From NCBI RefSeq assembly GCF_029193595.2, contig NZ_CP135052.1, positions 3,968,001 through 4,032,000 of the forward strand: 64,000 nt of DNA, given 5' to 3'. The position numbers were made by a program, and so were the translations under genes. This DNA comes from Providencia hangzhouensis. GTDB lineage: Bacteria > Pseudomonadota > Gammaproteobacteria > Enterobacterales > Enterobacteriaceae. Positions 8,912 through 18,765 of this stretch are shown one piece after another. The notes under the pieces are model-generated. The model was given only the letters and a program-made list of their open reading frames with translations, was not told the DNA's origin and made no database searches. Numbering within the stretch: the first letter of the stretch is position 1; the number at the start of each line of letters is the position of its first letter.

Positions 8912-10654
8912 ATGTCTATTGCTTATCACCGATTTTCAATCATTAACCAAGTTATTGGTTTAATGCTATTGATTGCCGTACTCGGTATTATTGGCATGAC
9001 AATTTCAAATAGTATGATTATTAGTGTGCAAGGAAATGCACATGCAATAAATAAATCAGGCTCATTGCGGATGCAAAGTTATCATTTACTTTCATTAGTG
9101 CCACTCAACCAATATTCTGACGTATATGTTAGTGAGCTTGAAAAAAATTTATTAAGCAATGAACTAACACAAGTTGTCGATATAGAAGATTTAAATCCGC
9201 AATTTGCTGAGCTTTATCAATATTGGGTTACAGAATTAAAACCTGCACTTAACCATGCAGTTTCTCCTAATGATGCACGTCTCGCGGTCGTTACCTTTGT
9301 TAATAAACTCGATGCATTAGTTCGTAATATTGATGAAAAAACAGAACGAAAAATAACCTATGTAGCAATCACTCAAATGGTATTTATTGGCCTCGTTTTA
9401 TTGCTACTTATTTTTGCTATCTGCCATTTTAGAAAGAAAATTTATACACCTTGGCTTAAGTTACTTCATATGGTGAACGCGATTAGTCACCAAGACTTTA
9501 GTCAGCGCTTTCCTGTAGGCAAAAAACAAGATGAGCTAAATTCACTGGGCCATACGTTAAATCAAATGTCGGATGAGCTCGCACAGAGTTACCATCAATT
9601 AGAATCTCGAGTTATCGAAAAAACCGCCGATCTGCAAAAGAAAAATAAAGTATTACTCTATTTATACCAATCTAATCGAACCCTACATGCCATTGGGCCA
9701 CTATCAATAAGGTTAGAAAAAGTGTTATTTGAGCTTAAAAGTTTAATCCCACTGCAAAATATTAGATTGAGGCTATACGAAGAAAACAATGATGCCTGCT
9801 TTCATGAAATTCATTGTCCAGAAAACGAGGAGCACTCTCTCAAGTCACCCAAGATGGCTGAACACCTTAAAGTAATATCATGGGAGATTTCTGATAATTT
9901 ACAGCGTTATGGCATGATTTTAGCTGAAATGGATATAAATCAGCCATTATCTGAAGAACAAAATAATTTAGTGCTGATGCTAGTTAAACAAATCGCTGGA
10001 ATGCTAGCGATGGAGCACCAATTAGAGCAACAACAGCAGTTACTGATTATGGATGAACGATCGGCGATTGCGAGAGAATTGCATGATTCCATCGCACAAT
10101 CATTATCTTGCCTCAAAATGCAAATTAGTTATCTGCAAATGCAACCTAAAACATTGCCAACTAAGCACCAAGAACTATTAAACGAAATGCGCAATGAAAT
10201 AAATTCCGCTTATAGTCAATTACGTGAGCTTTTAACAACCTTCAGACTAAAATTAACTGAACCAGGCCTATTCCCTGCCTTAGAAAGCACAATCCAAGAA
10301 TTCAGTCAGCGCCTTGGTTTTCAAATTGGATTAAATTACCAAATTCCAGCCAAAAGCCTCTCTCCACATCAATCTATTCATATTATCCAGATAATCCGAG
10401 AAGCTTTAAGCAATATTCTCAAACATGCTAATGCAAACTGGTCACAAGTCTCATTAATCGAAAATAACGGATTAATCACCATGGCAATAGAAGATAATGG
10501 GGAAGGTATTCAGCCTCAGCCAACAAAAAATAACCATTATGGATTGATTATTATGAGAGAAAGAGCGCTAAGCCTAAATGGGAAATATCAAATTTCCCCA
10601 AGAGTTCAGGGTGGCACTATTGTTAATGTCGTATTTCCACTGACTGTGGCTTAA
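8912..10654 (+). CDS. narX: Nitrate/nitrite sensor histidine kinase NarX
   Basis: Inner-membrane sensor that phosphorylates NarL when periplasmic nitrate or nitrite binds. It has 580 residues: TM1 about 10-32; periplasmic domain with the ligand-binding P-box 'HAINKSGSLRMQSYHLL' (about 44-60); TM2 about 149-171; HAMP; a central module; then an HPK7-type transmitter with phospho-histidine H391 in 'ARELHDSIAQSLSC' and an ATPase N-box in 'REALSNILKHA'. The P-box wording and the linked narL point to NarX rather than NarQ. The central module keeps only two cysteines (about 296 and 302), fewer than the cysteine cluster I recall in E. coli NarX. AAAGGA precedes the ATG. Confidence 0.93.
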   Translation: MSIAYHRFSIINQVIGLMLLIAVLGIIGMTISNSMIISVQGNAHAINKSGSLRMQSYHLLSLVPLNQYSDVYVSELEKNLLSNELTQVVDIEDLNPQFAELYQYWVTELKPALNHAVSPNDARLAVVTFVNKLDALVRNIDEKTERKITYVAITQMVFIGLVLLLLIFAICHFRKKIYTPWLKLLHMVNAISHQDFSQRFPVGKKQDELNSLGHTLNQMSDELAQSYHQLESRVIEKTADLQKKNKVLLYLYQSNRTLHAIGPLSIRLEKVLFELKSLIPLQNIRLRLYEENNDACFHEIHCPENEEHSLKSPKMAEHLKVISWEISDNLQRYGMILAEMDINQPLSEEQNNLVLMLVKQIAGMLAMEHQLEQQQQLLIMDERSAIARELHDSIAQSLSCLKMQISYLQMQPKTLPTKHQELLNEMRNEINSAYSQLRELLTTFRLKLTEPGLFPALESTIQEFSQRLGFQIGLNYQIPAKSLSPHQSIHIIQIIREALSNILKHANANWSQVSLIENNGLITMAIEDNGEGIQPQPTKNNHYGLIIMRERALSLNGKYQISPRVQGGTIVNVVFPLTVA

Positions 10655-10675
10655 TTAAATTGGAGTAACTCACTA

Positions 10676-11332
10676 ATGAAAAATGAAAATAAACTGACTG
10701 GGCAATCTACCATTTTACTGATTGATGACCACCCGATGCTACGTAATGGTGTTAAACAATTAATTAGTTTAGAACCCACATTAAAGGTAATTGGTGAAGC
10801 AGACGATGGAATAACGGGTATTAAAATTGCGGAAGAACAAGACCCAGATTTAATCCTATTAGATCTCAATATGCCTAGTATGAATGGCTTTGAAGTACTC
10901 GATAATTTACGTAACCGCGAACTTTCGGGCCGTATTATCTTATTTACGGTGTCCAATTATGGCGAAGACTTAATTAATGCGTTAAAACGAGGTGCTGATG
11001 GCTATTTACTCAAAGACATGGAGCCTGAAAAATTAATTATTGCATTAAAAGAAGCCGCAAGTGGTAAAATGGTCGTTAGCCCAACGCTCGCTTCCATTTT
11101 AGCTGAATCTTTAAGAGATAACCGAGCCCCTACAGAGCATAATCTATCAGCACTAACCCCAAGAGAAACCCATATCTTAGATTTAATCTCACAGGGGCTA
11201 TCAAATAAGATGATTGCGAATAAATTACAAATCACAGAGAGCACCGTCAAAGTCCATGTCAAACACTTACTAAAGAAACTTAATTTAAAATCGCGCGTTG
11301 AAGCCGCTATTTGGGTTTTACAACAAAAGTAA
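10676..11332 (+). CDS. narL: Nitrate/nitrite response regulator NarL
   Basis: Two-domain response regulator that activates nar genes and represses alternative respiratory genes. It has 218 residues. The receiver domain has acidic residues D17/D18 and phospho-acceptor D63 ('[11 protein letters not shown]'). The C-terminal LuxR-type helix-turn-helix spans about 155-210 ('[15 protein letters not shown]', '[14 protein letters not shown]'). It lies 21 bp after narX with a GGAG site, so it is cotranscribed. It ends 12 bp from the convergent cdaR stop with no terminator visible between them. Confidence 0.96.
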   Translation: MKNENKLTGQSTILLIDDHPMLRNGVKQLISLEPTLKVIGEADDGITGIKIAEEQDPDLILLDLNMPSMNGFEVLDNLRNRELSGRIILFTVSNYGEDLINALKRGADGYLLKDMEPEKLIIALKEAASGKMVVSPTLASILAESLRDNRAPTEHNLSALTPRETHILDLISQGLSNKMIANKLQITESTVKVHVKHLLKKLNLKSRVEAAIWVLQQK

Positions 11333-11344
11333 TGATACGGCTCC

Positions 11345-12499
11345 TTAACTTAATGCATCGAGCCATGGCTGTTGTTTTGGGTAACGTCGACGGTAGCCAT
11401 GCATCGCAACAGATAACTGAATGAGATCCGTAAACCTTGTCGGGTCCAAACTGGTTTGCTTTTTAATTTGTTGTAACCGATAACTTAATGTATTTCTGTG
11501 AATGCCTAATTGCTGCGCGGTGCTACCTATTTCACCATTTTGCGATAAAAACAGCTCAAGGGTTTCAAGCAAAATATCGCCCGAATCATGCAACAATATT
11601 TTATGGCAAATATCTAAAAAGAAATTAAATAGATAGCTATTTTCCAATTCATTAAAGAGGCATAAAGATGCCATTTCTTTAAATAAAAAGACTTGTTTAT
11701 CGGGAACCGTTAGCCGTCCAACTTCAATAACTGAACGTGCAAAATGTACTGCATCCCTCACATGTTCTTGCGTATCTGCCTGAACACCAACACCAATATA
11801 ATATTGGCTAAGCTGGCTATCTAGAATGAAATGAAGATTAGAAATAAACGATTCATTTTGATAATGCGTTGATGGGAATAGCATCAAAATTTCGCGGCTA
11901 TTGAGTAATAACACATCACTTTTTTCCATAGCTGATAATTCAGTAATGATTGTATCGAGTATTTCAGGGCGGTACTGAATAGCTTCAATATTAATAATCA
12001 CAGGAATAGTCGGTAAAGTGAACGCAAAACCGGAATTATGCAATTTTAGAAATGCACTGCGCCCCTGTGCTGGCGTTGTGCTTTCTATAAACTGGACAAA
12101 TAGCATGTCACGCAAACGATGCTGCCAGTTAATACTACGCCGCTCAATTTCTTGTTGAATTAGCAGCTCAGCCGTCAGTATAGCGAGCTCGGCATAACGC
12201 TGGATCACAACAGGGTCACCACTCACGCCAATCACTAATTCCACTTTATCAGCCACAACAATCGGATGGTTTATCCCCGGTGCCACATTCGAATAAGCTC
12301 GTGCTTCATTTTCATTGTAGATGGTGATCCGTTTGCCGCAGCGGATCACTTCCACTGCGGCTTCATGGGTTTCACCAATACGCTTTTTTTCACCTGAAGC
12401 GATAATCACGCCCTGACTATTAATCACATTGACGTTGTGATGGATAATTCCCATTGCACGCGTGACAATATCATTGGCTAGTTTTTCAGTCAGTAGCAT
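11345..12499 (-). CDS. cdaR: Sugar-diacid/glycerate transcriptional regulator CdaR
   Basis: 384 residues, the E. coli CdaR length (385). The N-terminal diacid-recognition domain begins 'LTEKLANDIVTRAMGIIHHNVNV'; the C-terminal PucR-type helix-turn-helix reads 'GSTAQQLGIHRNTLSYRL'. CdaR in E. coli activates the galactarate/glucarate/glycerate genes and responds to D-glycerate-type effectors. Here it is the third gene of a run with glycerate kinase (14 bp upstream) and an MFS carrier, and no galactarate or glucarate dehydratase is nearby. This suggests its job here is glycerate or tartronate-type substrates. Confidence 0.9.
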   Translation of the reverse strand: MLLTEKLANDIVTRAMGIIHHNVNVINSQGVIIASGEKKRIGETHEAAVEVIRCGKRITIYNENEARAYSNVAPGINHPIVVADKVELVIGVSGDPVVIQRYAELAILTAELLIQQEIERRSINWQHRLRDMLFVQFIESTTPAQGRSAFLKLHNSGFAFTLPTIPVIINIEAIQYRPEILDTIITELSAMEKSDVLLLNSREILMLFPSTHYQNESFISNLHFILDSQLSQYYIGVGVQADTQEHVRDAVHFARSVIEVGRLTVPDKQVFLFKEMASLCLFNELENSYLFNFFLDICHKILLHDSGDILLETLELFLSQNGEIGSTAQQLGIHRNTLSYRLQQIKKQTSLDPTRFTDLIQLSVAMHGYRRRYPKQQPWLDALS

Positions 12500-12513
12500 A
12501 TTACCGCCTCACT

Positions 12514-13677
12514 TTAGGGTTTTATTTGCGTATTCGGATTTGCGAGTACGGTACGCAGCAAATTTTCTGCTGTATCTGCCAAATAACGTTCACCATTTGT
12601 CATGGCTTGCTCAAGGGAAACTGGCCCCGGACAAAGCGACCACATTGCGGTAATGCCATGTTGGAATAAGATACGGCTATCTTCACTATACCCCCCACAA
12701 AGCGCAATGACAGGCACACCATAATGACTGGCCATACGAGCCACTCCCACAGGAGCCTTACCATTCGCACTTTGACTGTCAAGCCGCCCCTCTCCTACAA
12801 TGACTAAATCCGCCTGTTGAATATAAGATTTTGCGCCAAGGAGCCCCAAAACGAGATCGATTCCTTTTTCGAGCTTTGCCGAAACAAACCAACGAAGCCC
12901 CGCACCTAATCCACCCGCTGCACCACTGCCAGCCTCCAGTGAAACATCTTTTCCCGTTATTGCTGACATTAATTTCACATAGTGAGCCATCCCAATTTCA
13001 AGCTGGTCAAGTGTGGCTTGGTCGGCCCCCTTTTGGGGACCATAAACATAAGTCGCACCATTTTTGCCTAATAAAGGGTTTTCAACATCGCAAGAGACAT
13101 TAAATTCAACCTTAGCGGCTCGCGAGTCAAATTTATCAAAATCAATCTTTGCAATATTAATGAGGTCTTTTCCGCAAATTGGCGTCTCAATAAGCTGAGA
13201 ATTTTTATCGTAAAACTGAGCACCCAATGCTTGAGCAAACCCTGCACCACCATCATTAGTTGCACTTCCTCCTATCCCGATAACAATACGAGAACAACCC
13301 ATATCGAGTGCATGCTTGACCATTTCACCCAAGCCATAAGTTGAGGCATTTTCAACTCGACGATGCTCACGTTGAACGAGTTCCAGCCCACAACATTGCG
13401 CCATTTCGATAAAAGCGGTTTTTCCCTCCAATACTAATAACCCTGCATCAACCTTACTACCATAAGGCCCAGTACAGCTAAAAATGTAAGGTGTTACACC
13501 AGAAAGCGCGGGGCTATTCTCCAGTGACTCCAACAAACCTTCTCCGCCATCAGATATGGGTAATAACGTCATATCTAACTCAGAGGATACACGCTTGAAA
13601 CCCTCAGCAACGGCTTGGCACGCTAACCTTGCAGAACAACTTCCTTTAAAGGAATCAAGTGCGATAACAATTTTCAT
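12514..13677 (-). CDS. garK: Glycerate 2-kinase (class I, GarK/GlxK type)
   Basis: Phosphorylates D-glycerate to 2-phosphoglycerate with ATP, feeding lower glycolysis. It has 387 residues (E. coli GarK and GlxK 381). Family features: N-terminal 'MKIVIALDSFKGSCSA', 'PISDGGEG', 'GIGGSATNDGGAG' (nucleotide-binding glycine loop) and 'IVGEGRLDSQSANGKAPVG'. AGGAAAG precedes the ATG. It lies between the MFS carrier (33 bp) and cdaR (14 bp), so it is probably cotranscribed with both. GarK and GlxK cannot be told apart by eye. Confidence 0.93.
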   Translation of the reverse strand: MKIVIALDSFKGSCSARLACQAVAEGFKRVSSELDMTLLPISDGGEGLLESLENSPALSGVTPYIFSCTGPYGSKVDAGLLVLEGKTAFIEMAQCCGLELVQREHRRVENASTYGLGEMVKHALDMGCSRIVIGIGGSATNDGGAGFAQALGAQFYDKNSQLIETPICGKDLINIAKIDFDKFDSRAAKVEFNVSCDVENPLLGKNGATYVYGPQKGADQATLDQLEIGMAHYVKLMSAITGKDVSLEAGSGAAGGLGAGLRWFVSAKLEKGIDLVLGLLGAKSYIQQADLVIVGEGRLDSQSANGKAPVGVARMASHYGVPVIALCGGYSEDSRILFQHGITAMWSLCPGPVSLEQAMTNGERYLADTAENLLRTVLANPNTQIKP

Positions 13678-13710
13678 GCAGACTTTCCTATTGTAAATGG
13701 CGATGTTGAA

Positions 13711-15051
13711 TTATTTGCTTTCCACTGAAGTCGATACTTGTAATGGCTCAGCTTCGCTCATACCGTTAGTATTCACTCGTGACGCAATAATCGTTCCGAT
13801 AACTAGCAAACCGACACCAAACCATAATCCAGAAGTGGCTGTTCCTGTATAATCTTCAAAAAAGCCAAGAATGAACGGGCCAAGGAAGCCGCCAAACAGC
13901 CCTAAGCAGTTCAATAGTGCCAAACTTCCCGCTAACATGCTGCCACTCATATAAGTCGGAGGAAGCGAGAAAATAATCGATTGAACCACAAAAAACATAA
14001 ATGCCGTTAAGCAAAAGCCAATTAAACCGACAACTGGGCCACCCAGTGCACCAATCACTAACCCTACGGCCATTACTGCATAACCTGAAATTAAAATACG
14101 TGATGAACGACGCGGTGTATTAGCTTTTCTCGCGACAAAAATGCCACCAATTGCGGCTGAAATCCATGGAATCGCTGTTAATAAGCCGATTTGAATAGGT
14201 GTTAATTTGCCATATTCACCGATAATAGTCGGTAAAAAATAACTTAAACCATAGACCGAGAACTGGTGAGTAAAATAGATAGCAACAATCATCATAAAGG
14301 CTTTATTCTTAAATGCCGCCTTGAGTGAGAATTTACTGTTACTCACACTAATACTGTTTTTGTCTTGATCATGTTTATATTTAATATAATTCCGATCATC
14401 TTCATCTAACCATTTTGCATCTTCTGGTTTATTCGGCAACACGAACCACACAACAAATGCTAGGATAACTGCTGGCAAGCCTTCAATAACAAACATCCAT
14501 TGCCAACCATGGAAGCCTAATAAGCCATCCATACTCAGCAATAAACCACTCAGCGGCGCCCCAATAATATTTGCAAGACAAACCCCGAGTAAAAATAACC
14601 CTGTTGCTTTAGCCCGTTCTTCTTGGCTAAACCAATATGTCATATATAGAATAACCCCAGGATATAAGCCCGCTTCAGCCGCTCCCAGTAATAACCGCAA
14701 GATATAAAAAGAAGTCGGCCCTGTCACAAACGCCATCGCCGCAGATAATAACCCCCAAGTGATCATGATCCGCGTGATCCAAAAACGCGCGCCTACTTTC
14801 TCCATTATCAAATTACTTGGGATCTCAAGAATCGAGTAGGTTAAGAAAAAAAGCCCCGCACCAATACCAAACGCGGTTGCAGATAATCCTAAATCAATCG
14901 ACATCGCATTTTTTGCCATGCCAATATTTGTTCGGTCAATAAAGCTAATAATGTACGCTAAAATCAACAACGGCATCAGGTTACGGTATATCTTTGCGTT
15001 GGTTTTTTTCCCCTGAGCCACATAATCTAACTTTGCATTTGTAGAAAACAT
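13711..15051 (-). CDS. MFS anion:cation symporter family transporter (glycerate/tartrate-like substrate)
   Basis: Twelve-helix carrier of the ACS family, which takes up small organic acids such as tartrate, glycerate, galactarate or phthalate with protons. From ATG 15051 it has 446 residues; the ORF continues to 15066, but GAGGA stands 8 bases ahead of 15051. Signature segments are 'YIISFIDRTNIGMAKNAM' in helix 1, 'LRLLLGAAEAGLYPGV' in helix 4 and a long central cytoplasmic loop (about 200-240) with 'LPNKPEDAKWL'. Linkage to glycerate kinase and CdaR suggests glycerate or a related hydroxyacid as substrate; this is inference. A hairpin separates it from the upstream thiolase. Confidence 0.85.
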   Translation of the reverse strand: MFSTNAKLDYVAQGKKTNAKIYRNLMPLLILAYIISFIDRTNIGMAKNAMSIDLGLSATAFGIGAGLFFLTYSILEIPSNLIMEKVGARFWITRIMITWGLLSAAMAFVTGPTSFYILRLLLGAAEAGLYPGVILYMTYWFSQEERAKATGLFLLGVCLANIIGAPLSGLLLSMDGLLGFHGWQWMFVIEGLPAVILAFVVWFVLPNKPEDAKWLDEDDRNYIKYKHDQDKNSISVSNSKFSLKAAFKNKAFMMIVAIYFTHQFSVYGLSYFLPTIIGEYGKLTPIQIGLLTAIPWISAAIGGIFVARKANTPRRSSRILISGYAVMAVGLVIGALGGPVVGLIGFCLTAFMFFVVQSIIFSLPPTYMSGSMLAGSLALLNCLGLFGGFLGPFILGFFEDYTGTATSGLWFGVGLLVIGTIIASRVNTNGMSEAEPLQVSTSVESK

Positions 15052-15130
15052 AGATAAGATCCTCATGTTGTAGTGAAACAGGTACGGCTCTTGGCAATAA
15101 GTGACATACCTGTTGTTTTACTTCAGCAAC

Positions 15131-15153
15131 AGCCCGACGCCCCACGTCGGGCT
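15131..15153 (-). terminator. GC-rich hairpin between thiolase and MFS gene
   Basis: Perfect 9-bp stem AGCCCGACG / CGTCGGGCT with a 5-base loop, 19 bp past the thiolase stop. No U-run follows on the minus strand, so it may be a partial terminator or an RNA-processing barrier separating the acyl-CoA genes from the MFS-garK-cdaR genes. Confidence 0.5.
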
Positions 15154-15171
15154 TTCTGCTTGCAGCTTTTC

Positions 15172-16356
15172 TTATTCTCTTTCGAACAACATTGATATCC
15201 CTTGACCACCACCGATACACATAGTCACTAACCCGGTAGTAACCTGACGGCGTTCCATTTCATACATTAACTTCACAGGTAAAATAGCCCCACTGGCACC
15301 CACTGGATGACCCAGAGCAATTGCCCCACCATTCACATTCACTTTAGTGCTATCAAGAGACAAATCATTCATAACTGCAATGGCTTGTGCAGCAAATGCT
15401 TCATTTAGCTCAATTAAATCAATGTCTTTTACATCCATTTTGAGCTTTTCCATTAATCGACGGGTTGCTGGCGCGGGTCCAAAGCCCATAATGGCCGCTT
15501 CACAACCTGCTACAGCCCAATCGACCACTTTCATTCTTGGCTTCAGACCACGTTTTTCCGCTTCTTCACGACGCATCATCACTAATGCCGCAGCACCATC
15601 ATTGATACCTGAAGAGTTTGCTGCCGTAATCACACCATCAGCTTTAAATGCAGGGCGCAATTTTGCTAATTTTTCACGTGGTGTATCACGCGGATGTTCA
15701 TCGGTATCAAAAATACGTGTACCTTTACGGCCTTCGGGTATTTCTACTGGTAATATTTGGTCAGAAAAATAACCGGCTTGAATCGCTTTTAACGCTTTTT
15801 GCTGGCTATCCCATGCAAAATCATCCATTTCTTCACGGGTGATATTGAACTGCTCTGCAACATTTTCTGCCGTCATTCCGTTGTGATAAGGACCTTCCGG
15901 CCAGGTTAAAATAGACGTTAACCCATCCTCTAGCACATCATTTCCCATGCGATAGCCATAGCGCGCTTTGCGTAAGTAGTACGGCAGCATTGTCATATTT
16001 TCAGTACCACACGCCACCACAACATCTGATTGGCCAGTCTGCAACAACATCATGCCATCGGCTAACGCTTGTAGCCCTGAACCACATTGGCGGTTAACAG
16101 AATAAGCGGTGGTTTCTTTTGGTAACCCTGCTCGCAGTTGGCAAATACGAGCGATAAAACCACTTTCTGCGATTTGCCCAACATTACCCACAATGACTTC
16201 ATCAACATCTTCGGGAGCAATTCCAGCTCTTTTCACGGCTTCACGGATAACCACCGCCCCGAGGTCATGTTGATGCGTATTTGCAAAACTTCCCCCCATC
16301 GTGCCAATTGCCGTTCTCACACCACTCACAATGACAATATCATTCGCTTGTTTCAT
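15172..16356 (-). CDS. Acetyl-CoA C-acetyltransferase (thiolase II)
   Basis: Cytoplasmic thiolase that condenses two acetyl-CoA to acetoacetyl-CoA or runs in reverse. It has 394 residues, the standard length for AtoB/PhaA thiolases. Active-site residues are present: nucleophile C91 in 'NRQCGSGLQAL', H350 in 'GGAIALGHPVGASG' and C380 in 'MCIGGGQG'. It is 9 bp downstream of a short-chain reductase and in line with CoA-transferase and acyl-CoA synthetase genes, so it probably belongs to a short-chain 3-keto or 3-hydroxyacyl-CoA pathway. Assigning atoB or phaA by eye would be a guess. Confidence 0.93.
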   Translation of the reverse strand: MKQANDIVIVSGVRTAIGTMGGSFANTHQHDLGAVVIREAVKRAGIAPEDVDEVIVGNVGQIAESGFIARICQLRAGLPKETTAYSVNRQCGSGLQALADGMMLLQTGQSDVVVACGTENMTMLPYYLRKARYGYRMGNDVLEDGLTSILTWPEGPYHNGMTAENVAEQFNITREEMDDFAWDSQQKALKAIQAGYFSDQILPVEIPEGRKGTRIFDTDEHPRDTPREKLAKLRPAFKADGVITAANSSGINDGAAALVMMRREEAEKRGLKPRMKVVDWAVAGCEAAIMGFGPAPATRRLMEKLKMDVKDIDLIELNEAFAAQAIAVMNDLSLDSTKVNVNGGAIALGHPVGASGAILPVKLMYEMERRQVTTGLVTMCIGGGQGISMLFERE

Positions 16357-16365
16357 TATTTCCCC

Positions 16366-17103
16366 CTATAACACCATTCCGCCGCCAACATTGATTACTT
16401 CGCCATTGATATAACGCGCTTTATCAGAGGCTAAAAATGCAACACATTGGCCAACATCTCGCGGATCTCCTGCAAAACCCGCAGGTATCTTGCTGATCAT
16501 GATGTCCCACACTTTTTCAGGCACACCACGGGTCATATCCGTATCAATAAACCCTGGGCAAATCGCATTGACTGTGACCCCTTTACGGGCTAGTTCACGG
16601 CAAGCCGTTTTAGTCAGGCCAATAACCCCGGCTTTGGATGCAGCATAGTTGGCTTGCCCAACATTCCCAAGCCAACTCGCCGATGAAATATTGACAATTC
16701 GGCCGCTTTCTTGCTCACGCATTAACTTTGCCGCCTCTTGCATGCAGTTAAATGTCCCTTTCAGATTGATATCAATCACTTTGTCCCAATCATCTTCCGT
16801 TAATTTATGCAGCATGCCATCTCGGTTGATCCCCGCATTATTCACCAGTACATCAATCGCCCCAAAATGTGATAACGCTTTAGAAAATAAGGCATTCACT
16901 TCTTCACGTTTGGCAATATCGCAAGGAATAAAAATGGCTTGATGACCTTGCTCTTGTAGCTGTTTTGCACTTTCTTCACCTGATGACATGGCTAAATCAG
17001 AAATAACGACTTTTGCCCCTTCTTCCGCAAGTACCTGAGCAATCGCAAAACCAATACCTCTTGCAGAACCCGTCACAATAGCGACTTTATCTTTTACTAA
17101 CAT
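16366..17103 (-). CDS. 3-oxoacyl-CoA/ACP reductase, short-chain dehydrogenase (FabG/PhaB type)
   Basis: 245-residue SDR with the NAD(P) loop 'TGSARGIGFA' (11-20), 'NNAG' (88-91) and catalytic S141, Y153 and K157 ('ANYAASKAG'). The C-terminus 'GEVINVGGGMVL' is typical of acetoacetyl-CoA and 3-oxoacyl reductases. It sits between a thiolase and a CoA-transferase rather than in the fab cluster, so acetoacetyl-CoA or another short 3-oxoacyl-CoA is the likely substrate (inference). Spacing of 9 bp to the thiolase and 26 bp from the CoA-transferase implies one operon. Confidence 0.88.
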   Translation of the reverse strand: MLVKDKVAIVTGSARGIGFAIAQVLAEEGAKVVISDLAMSSGEESAKQLQEQGHQAIFIPCDIAKREEVNALFSKALSHFGAIDVLVNNAGINRDGMLHKLTEDDWDKVIDINLKGTFNCMQEAAKLMREQESGRIVNISSASWLGNVGQANYAASKAGVIGLTKTACRELARKGVTVNAICPGFIDTDMTRGVPEKVWDIMISKIPAGFAGDPRDVGQCVAFLASDKARYINGEVINVGGGMVL

Positions 17104-17129
17104 GGATAAATTCCTCTTTAATATTGAAA

Positions 17130-18698
17130 CTATAAATACGAAACCAGTCCAAAAGGCGCTTCTTCAAATAATGAAGAAGACATCACTTTCAAATCAGGAG
17201 AAATTTCAGGTACGAAGTCCATATGGGCAAGAATGTCACGCTCTAGGTCAATACCGGGGGCAATTTCAACCAGTACCGGGGTTTTTCCCCCTAAAGTGAA
17301 CACCGCACGTTCCGTGACAAAATGCATGGTTTGGTTAATATTTCGCGCGACATCCGCATTCCATGAAATTTGCCGTACTTGGTTAACTAACTTTCTAATA
17401 TCCCCTTCCCGCACAATATTTAATTGCCCATTTTCACAACGAATATCTAACCCTTTTGCTGTGAACGTTGAGCAAAACACCACGTGTCGAGCATTTTGGG
17501 TGATATCAATAAACCCACCTGCACCAGGGCAAATATTGCCTAACAACGTCGCATTGACATGGCCACTGGCATCCATTTCCCCTGCGCCCATATACGTGAT
17601 ATCAACGCCTGCACCGTTGTAGTACAACATTTGGTCTTGGTGACTAATCATCGCTGACAGGTTACGGCCTATGCCAAAATCAATACCGCCTGCTTGGACG
17701 CCCCCCCAAATCCCTGACTCCACGGTGATATCGACGCGCTTGGTTGCATTTTCTTCCTGAATAATTGAGCCAATAACATCGTTTGGAATACCCGTTCCTA
17801 AGTTAATCACGCAGTTTTCGTATAGATAACGACATGCAATTCGCCCAATCAATTTGCGAATATCTAAAGGTAATGGCGTAGTTTGTTGGATAGGCGTGCG
17901 AATATCACCGCATAGCGTTGGGTCAAAAAACCAGCTCGAAGACTGGCGATGGTCTTCTTCAGGGTTATCACACACGACAATATGATCAATAAAGCTCGCA
18001 GGAACAGTGACACGCTTGGGATGTAAAGTCCCTTCTTCAACGCAATATTTCACTTGTGCAATCACTTTGGCACCAAAGCGTTTAGCCGCCAGTACCGCAT
18101 GCAAGACCTCTAGGGCCATGGCTTCTTCATCGGTGGTGAGGTTGCCTTTACTATCAGCGTGAGTTCCTCTGATCACCACCACATCTAAGGGAATTTCTGG
18201 GTACCATAACCATTCTTCCCCTTTGAAATTCACTTTTTCAACCAAAGGGGGAAGTACCAACGTTTTAGCGTTCATCCTACCGCCTTCAAGGTCAGGGTCG
18301 ATAAATGTTCCTAACCCTACTTTGGATAAGCGCCCCGGTAAGCCCGCGGCCATTGCACCATATAAATGCACCATTTGCCCTTGAGGGAGGCAATATGCTT
18401 CAACTTGGTTGTCATTAATCATTTGCATCCATCGAGGTGCTAGCCCCCAATGGGAACCAATAATCCGTTTCACCATCCCTTCATGGGCAAAGTGTTGATT
18501 CCCTCGAATACGGTTACATTGCCCAGCTGCGTGAACCAGTGTTAATTGATTTGGTGTACCCTCGGATAAAAAGCGTTGCTCAATTGCTGATAAAATAGAT
18601 TCAGCAGCACTGGTTAATGTCATTCCCACAGTACAAATCGTATCGCCATTATTAATTAATTTAGCGGCATCTTGTTTAGAAATAAATTTATTATTCAT
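17130..18698 (-). CDS. Acetate/propionate CoA-transferase (type I, YdiF/PCT family)
   Basis: Moves CoA between short-chain acyl-CoA and free acids. It is a 522-residue fused alpha-beta enzyme, the size of E. coli YdiF and clostridial propionate CoA-transferase. The N-terminal half carries 'GMTLTSAAES'; the C-terminal half has 'INLGTGIPNDVI' and the catalytic glutamate E327 in 'TVESGIWGG', which forms a glutamyl-CoA thioester in the family. It lies between the acyl-CoA synthetase and reductase genes. Together with the synthetase it gives two ways to activate an acid. Confidence 0.9.
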   Translation of the reverse strand: MNNKFISKQDAAKLINNGDTICTVGMTLTSAAESILSAIEQRFLSEGTPNQLTLVHAAGQCNRIRGNQHFAHEGMVKRIIGSHWGLAPRWMQMINDNQVEAYCLPQGQMVHLYGAMAAGLPGRLSKVGLGTFIDPDLEGGRMNAKTLVLPPLVEKVNFKGEEWLWYPEIPLDVVVIRGTHADSKGNLTTDEEAMALEVLHAVLAAKRFGAKVIAQVKYCVEEGTLHPKRVTVPASFIDHIVVCDNPEEDHRQSSSWFFDPTLCGDIRTPIQQTTPLPLDIRKLIGRIACRYLYENCVINLGTGIPNDVIGSIIQEENATKRVDITVESGIWGGVQAGGIDFGIGRNLSAMISHQDQMLYYNGAGVDITYMGAGEMDASGHVNATLLGNICPGAGGFIDITQNARHVVFCSTFTAKGLDIRCENGQLNIVREGDIRKLVNQVRQISWNADVARNINQTMHFVTERAVFTLGGKTPVLVEIAPGIDLERDILAHMDFVPEISPDLKVMSSSLFEEAPFGLVSYL

Positions 18699-18765
18699 GA
18701 TAAAACCTACCTGAAGGCTAATATTTCATAGCCCCTTTTTGATTAATTAAAAACTAATTTATATT

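Noticed and set aside
15131..15153. Full intrinsic terminator call for the thiolase gene
   Set aside because: The stem is strong but no U-run follows on the minus strand; listed with lower confidence as a hairpin.
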